Source of the DNA: Verrucomicrobiaceae bacterium
GTDB taxonomy: Bacteria; Verrucomicrobiota; Verrucomicrobiia; Verrucomicrobiales; Verrucomicrobiaceae
Reading direction: 5' to 3'
DNA length: 64,000 bases
NCBI GenBank assembly: GCA_027484445.1
Contig: JAIXSY010000055.1
Coordinates: 310,001 to 374,000 of the forward strand
The notes beneath the pieces were generated by a model. The model did not search any database. It worked only from the letters and a program-made list of their open reading frames with translations, and was not told the DNA's origin. How positions within the stretch are numbered: position 1 is the stretch's first letter; each line of letters opens with the position of its first letter. Of the stretch, positions 58,743-64,000 are shown piece after piece. Position numbers and translations under genes: made by a program.

Positions 58743-60269
58743 TCACGGAGATTCGGGTTCTTCCTCCGCGCTGCGCTCCACGAAGCGCATGGCGTAGTCG
58801 ATGAAGCGCAGGGGCACATCATCCGTGGGGCCGTTGCGGTTTTTGGCCAGGATGAGCACGGCCTGGCCTTTCTTGCGGGCCTCCGTCTCCTCATCGCCCA
58901 CCTCCATCTTGGCTCCGGCGTAGTCTTCACGGGTGAGCAAGCCCACCATGTCCGCATCCTGCTCGATGGAGCCGGACTCACGCAGGTCAGAAAGCACCGG
59001 GCGCTGGCCCTTGCGGCTTTCCACGGCTCGGTTGAGCTGAGCCAGCACAATGACAGGAATGTTTAGCTCCTTGGCGATGCCCTTGATGCCAGCGGAGATT
59101 TCCGCGATCTCGATCTGCCGGTTGTCCTTCGCCCGCTTGCTGCTGCTGGTGACGAGCTGCAGGTAGTCGATCATGATGGCCTGAATGTTGTGCTGCTTCT
59201 TCAGGCGGCGCGCCTTGGCCCGCATCTCCATCACGTCCAGGCCGGGCGTATCGTCGATGAAGATCTGCGCCTTTTGCAGATCACGCGTGGCCTTGGCCAG
59301 CGCCTCCTGCTGCGCGCGGGAGAGCAGGCCGCGAGAGAGGTCCTGCATGGAAAGCTGCGCACGGGAGACGAGCAGACGCCGCACCAGCATGGTGGCGCTC
59401 ATTTCCAGGCTGAAGACAGCGGCCGCATGGCCGCAGTCCACGGAAATGTGCTCGATCAGGTTCATCGCCAGCGAGGTCTTCCCCATGGACGGACGGGCGG
59501 CGATGACAAACATTTCGGAGCCCTGGAGACCGCTGCTGAGCTTATCCAGCACACTGTAGCCGGTGGAAAGTCCACGCAGCTGCCCAGGGTGCTCTAGCAT
59601 GTACTGGATGTTATCCAGCGCCTCCGCCACGTGCAGGGACAGAGACTTCATGTTGTCCTGCTTGCCCGTGGACTCACGCACCGACAGCACGCGCTGCTCC
59701 GCCTGATCCACCAGCGTGCCCACATCACCGTCGATCTGGTCCTTACCAAACTCGTAGGCCGTGTGGATGTTCAGAGAGCAGGCATGGATGAGCTGACGCA
59801 GCAGGTGCTTGTCCAGCACCACCTTCTTGTAGTGCTCATAATGCGCCGGGCTGGGCACAAAGGTGAAAAGCTCCGTGATGGCCGCCGGGCCGCCCACCTT
59901 GTCCAGCAGGTTCTGATCCCGCAGGACATTCGTGACCATCACCGGGTCGATGGGCAGGTTCTTGTCGTAAAACTCGACCAGCTTTTCGTAGATCGTGCGA
60001 TTGGCCTCGTGGTAAAAAGCGGTCGTCGGCACCGTGATGCGGCTTTCGGCCAGGCGCTCATTCGGGTCCTGGAGCAGGCTGGAGATGACGCCCTTTTCTG
60101 CCTCATCCGAAAAGGGCAACGCGCGGTTGATGTTGGCCAGCAGCTCCTCGGCGGTGGGCTCGCCCTTTTTGCGGCCAAATGGGTTGGCCTGCGCGGGCTT
60201 TTCAGCACCAACAATGGGCTGTGAAGCTGGTGCGCCACTAAATTCGGGTCTGACAGCGATATCGGGCAT
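58743..60269 (-). CDS. dnaB: Replicative DNA helicase
   Basis: Hexameric helicase that unwinds DNA at the replication fork. The ATG at 60269 (MPDIAVRPEFSGAPASQ) gives 508 residues, 40 more than E. coli DnaB mainly because of a Pro/Ala-rich N-terminal tail; a start at 60296 adds nine residues. The N-terminal DnaG-binding domain has LPFSDEAEKGVISSLLQDP and FYHEANRTIYEKLVEFYDKN. The RecA-like domain has LSTGYSVLDKLSSGLQGSEM, Walker A IAARPSMGKTSLAMNLIEH, VFSLEMSATMLVRRLL, Walker B AIMIDYLQLVTSSSKR and VIVLAQLNRAVESRKGQRPV. No intein is present. Confidence 0.96.
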   Translation of the reverse strand: MPDIAVRPEFSGAPASQPIVGAEKPAQANPFGRKKGEPTAEELLANINRALPFSDEAEKGVISSLLQDPNERLAESRITVPTTAFYHEANRTIYEKLVEFYDKNLPIDPVMVTNVLRDQNLLDKVGGPAAITELFTFVPSPAHYEHYKKVVLDKHLLRQLIHACSLNIHTAYEFGKDQIDGDVGTLVDQAEQRVLSVRESTGKQDNMKSLSLHVAEALDNIQYMLEHPGQLRGLSTGYSVLDKLSSGLQGSEMFVIAARPSMGKTSLAMNLIEHISVDCGHAAAVFSLEMSATMLVRRLLVSRAQLSMQDLSRGLLSRAQQEALAKATRDLQKAQIFIDDTPGLDVMEMRAKARRLKKQHNIQAIMIDYLQLVTSSSKRAKDNRQIEIAEISAGIKGIAKELNIPVIVLAQLNRAVESRKGQRPVLSDLRESGSIEQDADMVGLLTREDYAGAKMEVGDEETEARKKGQAVLILAKNRNGPTDDVPLRFIDYAMRFVERSAEEEPESP

Positions 60270-60333
60270 CAAAAAGGGCCGCGATACTTGCAGCAATAAG
60301 AATGCAAGGCAAGCCCACCATTCATTGCCTGGT

Positions 60334-60672
60334 CTATTTGAAGAGCTGTTTTATCAATTCTAGAACTCGACAATTGCCGAAACGCTCAAGTGAACACCCT
60401 TTGTTTTTTGCCAGCGATTTGAAACATTCCGCGAGCTGTCCGTCAGGCAGCGCTGGCACCCTCAAACTCCAGATTCCATCGACCGCAAAATGCTTCGCAT
60501 TGGCCTTTTTGCCACCACCAGCCTTATACCACATCTGCAAAAAACCGTGAGCACTCATACTTTCATATCCGGCTGGAAACCAGTCTGTTGAATGCATGAG
60601 TTCAGAAATCAGTTGGTGTAGATTCTGATCTTCAAAGTCTCTTATTTTAGTTAGGTGGGCAGGCGTATTCAC
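60334..60672 (-). CDS. Hypothetical protein, ~112 residues
   Basis: Read from a GTG at 60672: MNTPAHLTKIRDFEDQNLHQ, DWFPAGYESMSAHGFLQMWY and a basic C-terminus ending VLELIKQLFK. The frame stays open upstream of the GTG for at least 20 codons (HSAEEFITVVNTPAH), so the protein may begin earlier or be a truncated piece. It is soluble, lower in GC than dnaB and not recognised. It lies between dnaB and the PotD-like gene on the same strand and may be a horizontally acquired orphan. Confidence 0.55.
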   Translation of the reverse strand: MNTPAHLTKIRDFEDQNLHQLISELMHSTDWFPAGYESMSAHGFLQMWYKAGGGKKANAKHFAVDGIWSLRVPALPDGQLAECFKSLAKNKGCSLERFGNCRVLELIKQLFK

Positions 60673-60748
60673 GACTGTAATAAATTCCTCAGCGCTATGA
60701 AGACAATTTGAGCAACTCGCTTTTTGCTGGGAACAACCAGCGTGAGGT

Positions 60749-61762
60749 CTAGCGCTTCACGGCATCCCAGACACGGATGTATTTCTCCAGAGCGGGGCCA
60801 AGATCGCGAATGACTTCGCTGCGGGCTTTCACGTCATCGGGGATGGTGATGGCGGGGTTGGCCAGAAACTCTGGCTGCACTTGCTTGAGCGCCGCTTGAT
60901 TGGGGCAGAGATAACCCGTCCACTGCATGTTTTCGGCGGCGACTTCTGGCTGTAGCAAATGATCGATGAAGGCGTGGGCGAGCTCTTTTTGGGCAGAGGC
61001 TGCGGGAATGACCATCTCATCGCAGCCCAGGATGACGCCCTCTTTTGGCAGGATGAGTTCGATCTTGTCGTTTTCTTGGGCCACCTGCCACAGGTCGCCG
61101 CTGTAGCCGTGGACCAGGAGAAATTCTCCGGAGTCCAGCCCGGCCTTGTAGCCCTCGTTGTCAAACTTGGCGGCTTGTGCTTTCCACCTCAGCAGCAGCG
61201 CTTGCGCCTCGGCGAGGTGGGCATCCTCGGTGCTGTTGATGCTGTGCCCCAGCGCCTTCAGTGCGGCACCGATGGTCTCGCGCATGTCATCCAGGAGAGT
61301 CAGGCGCTGATTCAGCTCGGGCCGCAGCAGCAGGGACCACGAGGCCTCTGCGGCCGGCACTTTGCCACGTCTTGCCGCCAGCACGGTGTAGCCGATGGTG
61401 TAGGGCACGCTGTGGCGCATGGCGCGGTCGCTGATTTTGTCCAGCACGGTCGGGTCGAGGTTCACCCGCTGCGGCAGCCGCGCATGATCCAGCGGTGCCA
61501 GCATGCCTTCACGCTCCATCAGCGGAATGATGTAGCTGGTGGGAAAGATGACATCGTAACCGCCAGCCCCTGCTTTCAGCTTGGCGAACATGGCTTCGTT
61601 GGAATCGAAAGTGTCCACGACGACACGACAGCGGTGCCTTTTCTCAAAAGACTCTAGGGCCTGCGGGCTGATGTAGTCGGCCCAGGTGTAAACGTGCAGC
61701 GTCTGCGCGCTGGCAGCAGCCACGCCCATCCAGAAGGCTAAAGCGAGAAAACAACGAGTCAT
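60749..61762 (-). CDS. Spermidine/putrescine ABC transporter substrate-binding protein
   Basis: A 337-residue PotD/PotF-like periplasmic protein with a signal peptide (MTRCFLALAFWMGVAAASAQ). Mature sequence: LHVYTWADYISPQALESFEK (N-terminal strand with the polyamine-contact Trp), VDTFDSNEAMFAKLKAGAGG, YDVIFPTSYIIPLMEREGML, HSVPYTIGYTVLAARRGKV and FLLVHGYSGDLWQVAQENDK. No potA, potB or potC gene is adjacent, so the rest of the transporter is elsewhere or this protein is an orphan. proB follows upstream on the same strand with 6 bases between them. Confidence 0.9.
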   Translation of the reverse strand: MTRCFLALAFWMGVAAASAQTLHVYTWADYISPQALESFEKRHRCRVVVDTFDSNEAMFAKLKAGAGGYDVIFPTSYIIPLMEREGMLAPLDHARLPQRVNLDPTVLDKISDRAMRHSVPYTIGYTVLAARRGKVPAAEASWSLLLRPELNQRLTLLDDMRETIGAALKALGHSINSTEDAHLAEAQALLLRWKAQAAKFDNEGYKAGLDSGEFLLVHGYSGDLWQVAQENDKIELILPKEGVILGCDEMVIPAASAQKELAHAFIDHLLQPEVAAENMQWTGYLCPNQAALKQVQPEFLANPAITIPDDVKARSEVIRDLGPALEKYIRVWDAVKR

Positions 61763-61768
61763 GGCAGA

Positions 61769-62551
61769 TCAAGGACAACGAGCCGTGAATCGCGTGCAGA
61801 TGCCACCCCCCTCCACCACGGCAGGGAGTTGCTCAGCCTGGCGTCCGCTAGCGATGATGCACTGCACGCCTGCGTTCACGGCATCTTGCACCGCGCGGAG
61901 TTTTGAGATCATGCCACCCGTGCCGAGGGCCGTTTTTTCTTCCTGGGCGTGGTGGATGACGGCGTCGATGTCCTCGACGAGAGGAATAGGGCCGTCTTCT
62001 GGGCGATGGATGTCCCGCAGCAGGCCAGGGGCACTGGTCAGCAGGATGAGCAAATCGGCCCCCCAGAGCGTGGCGATGCGGGAGGAGAGCTTGTCATTGT
62101 CGCCAAAGCGCAATTCCTCAATGGCGACGCTGTCGTTTTCATTGATGACGGGCACCACTTGGGGGAAATCGAGCAGGCGCTGGAGCGTGGCCTTGACCCG
62201 GTTGGCGCGCTCTTCCTGGGCGAGGTCTTGGTGAGTCACCAGCAGCTGGGCCACATGCAGTCCATGGTCGCGCAGCAGATTCTCATAGGCATGCATGAGG
62301 TGCGTCTGCCCCACGGCCGCCAGCGCCTGGAGGGTGGTCATGTCGGAGGGGCGTATGGAAAACTCCAGTGGCTTTAGCCCAGAGGCCACCGCGCCACTGC
62401 TGACGACGACGACGCTGTGCCCCGCTTGCTTGATCAGCGCTACGGCTTCCACCAGCTTGCGCAGTTGCACAGGGTCAGGCTCAGGGGTCTTGAGCTTGGT
62501 GAGGATGCCAGAACCAAATTTGAGAACGATGCGCTTGCTGCGGGTAACCAT
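61769..62551 (-). CDS. proB: Glutamate 5-kinase
   Basis: First enzyme of proline synthesis. The 260-residue protein is the short form without the C-terminal PUA domain of E. coli ProB (367). Motifs: RIVLKFGSGILTKLK (kinase start), SVVVVSSGAVASGLKPL, QALAAVGQTHLMHAYENLL, VPVINENDSVAIEELRFGDND (substrate site), ADLLILLTSAPGLL and ALGTGGMISKLRAVQDAVNAG. The GTGGM..K block shows an intact amino-acid kinase. ATG start at 62551. It is close to the PotD-like gene downstream (6 bases), which suggests cotranscription although the functions differ. Confidence 0.93.
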   Translation of the reverse strand: MVTRSKRIVLKFGSGILTKLKTPEPDPVQLRKLVEAVALIKQAGHSVVVVSSGAVASGLKPLEFSIRPSDMTTLQALAAVGQTHLMHAYENLLRDHGLHVAQLLVTHQDLAQEERANRVKATLQRLLDFPQVVPVINENDSVAIEELRFGDNDKLSSRIATLWGADLLILLTSAPGLLRDIHRPEDGPIPLVEDIDAVIHHAQEEKTALGTGGMISKLRAVQDAVNAGVQCIIASGRQAEQLPAVVEGGGICTRFTARCP

Positions 62552-62656
62552 GGAGGAGCGCTAGCAAAAGGGCAGCCCGATTCGGAAGTCAAGCCCCCTG
62601 GCATGTCAGAGTCAGGCTCGACCGCCCAGCCGACAGAGCTTTTTCACCCAGAGCAA

Positions 62657-63673
62657 TCAGGCGCGAGTCGGCTGGATCAGGCAATTCGCCAGCAGACCCC
62701 GCAGGTAAGCTGCGATGCCCTGAAAAGCTTCTTTGTAGGGCGTCTCTGACAAGCAAGACAACTCGGACTCAGCATCGGCGAGCATGTCGTTGGCAAACTT
62801 CACGGCGCGCTCGATGGCCCCTTCATAATCGGCGATGCCCGCGAGGATGTTGGTGTCCATGGGCTCTCCTTGGAGGAGCATGCGGCTCAGCTTTTGCTTT
62901 TGAAGGTCTGTAGCCTCCATCAGGAGGAAAAGGATAGGCAGGGTCAGCTTCCCACGCGCCAGATCGGTGCCGAGGGTTTTGCCGACTTTGCTTTCATCTC
63001 CCACGAGGTCCAGGCAGTCATCGTAGATCTGATACACAGTGCCGAGCTTCAGGCCGAAGCTGTGCATGGCGTCCTGAGTGGCCTGCGGCACGCCATTCAG
63101 GCGAGCGCCCAAACCCGCAGCGGCAGCGAAAAGAGCTGCGGTTTTCATTTCAATCATCCGCAGGTAATCGGGGACGGAGAGATTCAGATCGTAGCGGCGC
63201 TGAGTCTGCAAAATCTCACCGCTGCACACATCGCGAGAGGCGCGGGCGATCTGGCGGCAGACTTCGGTGTCTTCGAATTCCGTGGCAAGTTCCAGCGCGT
63301 AAGCAAAGAGGGCATCCCCCAGCAACACGCTGAGAGAGTGGCCCCACTTCGCAGCTGCCGTCGGCAGTCCACGACGGGTATCGGCACCGTCCATGATGTC
63401 GTCATGCACGAGAGAGGCGATGTGGACCAGCTCCAGAATCACCGAGAGGCGCGTGTGTGCCTCAGTGCGGCCACCGGTCGCTCCCCCGGCCAAGAGCGCC
63501 AGCGCCGGGCGGATGCGCTTGCCCGCCGCTTGGCAAACATAGGCGACGTAGCCTTCGACGGCAGGATCAAAGGCTTTCGCCTGAGCCCGGATGGCAGCCT
63601 CCACTCCCTGAAGGTCCTCCCGGATGAGTTCGAAAGGAAAAGCAGGGGCGTTGGCAGTAGGCGTGGCAGTCAT
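62657..63673 (-). CDS. Polyprenyl diphosphate synthase
   Basis: A trans-prenyltransferase that elongates isoprenoids, probably for the quinone side chain or undecaprenyl precursors. From the ATG at 63673 (MTATPTANAPAFPFELIRED) it has 338 residues; the frame runs to 63793 without homology. First Asp-rich motif LELVHIASLVHDDIMDGADTRRG (DDIMD), GKRIRPALALLAGGA, LLGDALFAYALELA, GEILQTQRRYDLN and second motif VYQIYDDCLDLVGDESKVGKTLGTDLARGKLT are all intact. The residues before DDIMD (A-S-L) suggest a long-chain product. Product length cannot be fixed by eye. Confidence 0.92.
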   Translation of the reverse strand: MTATPTANAPAFPFELIREDLQGVEAAIRAQAKAFDPAVEGYVAYVCQAAGKRIRPALALLAGGATGGRTEAHTRLSVILELVHIASLVHDDIMDGADTRRGLPTAAAKWGHSLSVLLGDALFAYALELATEFEDTEVCRQIARASRDVCSGEILQTQRRYDLNLSVPDYLRMIEMKTAALFAAAAGLGARLNGVPQATQDAMHSFGLKLGTVYQIYDDCLDLVGDESKVGKTLGTDLARGKLTLPILFLLMEATDLQKQKLSRMLLQGEPMDTNILAGIADYEGAIERAVKFANDMLADAESELSCLSETPYKEAFQGIAAYLRGLLANCLIQPTRA

Positions 63674-64000
63674 CGGATCTCGCGGGGGGCAAACCAAGTT
63701 ACACAAGGTAAACGAATGGCCCGCGCATCTAGTCGCGCAGTGTGATTTGAGCGTCAAATAAGAGCTTGGTGGAATGCGGGCTCTCCTTTTCACAGATGCT
63801 AACAGAGTCTGAAAGTTGCTTCACAGAAGCGCTAGCGGCGGCCGTCGAGCCTGAGGACTGAGAATGCTCGCAGTTTCGGGCGCAGTTTTGAGACGAAAAA
63901 GGGGCTTGAATGAAAAACTGTAAGAAAATGTTAAGTTAATTATTGCAGTTTATTATAATTATTGTAAAATTGCGAACCGTGCCAATTGAAATCACAGCCT
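63674..64000. other. Right-end intergenic region, AT-rich toward the edge
   Basis: After the polyprenyl synthase start there is no supported gene up to the window end. From about 63900 the base composition becomes very AT-rich, unlike anything else in the window, which fits a promoter region for a rightward gene beyond the edge. Confidence 0.5.
63931..63959 (+). promoter_or_regulatory. Candidate sigma-70-type promoter
   Basis: TTAAGT at 63931-63936, a 17-base spacer, then a perfect TATAAT at 63954-63959, within the AT-rich tract. It would drive a rightward gene outside the window. Confidence 0.35.

Noticed and set aside
1..64000. tRNA, rRNA or riboswitch genes
   Set aside because: I looked for cloverleaf arms, rRNA-like conserved stretches and common riboswitch cores in the intergenic spaces and saw none that I could support by eye; a covariance-model search would be decisive.

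Overview
The window looks like a chromosomal segment from a member of the Verrucomicrobia, most likely a Verrucomicrobiaceae/Prosthecobacter-like bacterium; this is inferred from gene content, with no 16S rRNA present. The indications are: DUF1552 and DUF1592-type planctomycete/verrucomicrobial proteins, a very long GreA-type elongation factor of the kind known from Chlamydia and other PVC bacteria, an exosortase fused to an EpsI-like domain, Tat-secreted Gfo/Idh oxidoreductases, high overall GC, and many REP-like hairpins.

Layout. 1-0.27 kb holds the start of a methyltransferase-like gene that leaves the window. 0.37-0.68 kb holds fifteen degenerate 21-bp tandem units with strictly phased A-tracts. 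0.8-9 kb carries a DUF1552/DUF1592 gene pair that normally sit side by side but are separated here by about 4 kb of accessory DNA: a VapD toxin module, a low-GC HEPN-motif protein, the remnant of a DUF1016 nuclease, and a YefM/RelE-type toxin-antitoxin pair bracketed by two near-identical hairpins. 8.9-13.6 kb is housekeeping (glnS, purU, a beta-CASP RNA nuclease, a YkgJ-type cysteine cluster protein).

13.7-33.1 kb is a surface-glycan locus. Two glycosyltransferases, an OafA-type acyltransferase and a polysialyltransferase-like protein read rightward. They converge on a tightly packed leftward operon of twelve genes that contains pseB, pseC, pseF, pseG and pseI of the CMP-pseudaminic acid pathway but no recognisable pseH acetyltransferase. 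In its place lie an ATP-grasp ligase, an HMGL-type aldolase fused to an unknown domain, a second aminotransferase, three methyltransferases and a NodB-like deacetylase. I think this operon makes a modified nonulosonic acid and is the strongest candidate here for undescribed chemistry.

33.2-52.8 kb returns to core and secreted functions: YjbQ, DUF4412, fructokinase, metF, an ACP-condensation didomain, GreA-like factor, a secreted HEITH protein, cobalamin adenosyltransferase, nitroreductase, eno-ftsB, exosortase and hemC. A decayed sigma-factor/NHL-repeat region lies at 44.6-45.9 kb. 52.8-57.5 kb is sugar catabolism (SMP-30 lactonase, Gfo/Idh oxidoreductase, araB) interrupted by a DNA methyltransferase remnant. 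57.5-58.5 kb holds a cluster of very small paralogous genes, one of them apparently broken by a 10-bp tandem triplication. The right end carries dnaB, a small unknown protein, a PotD-like binding protein, proB and a polyprenyl diphosphate synthase, followed by an AT-rich promoter-like stretch.
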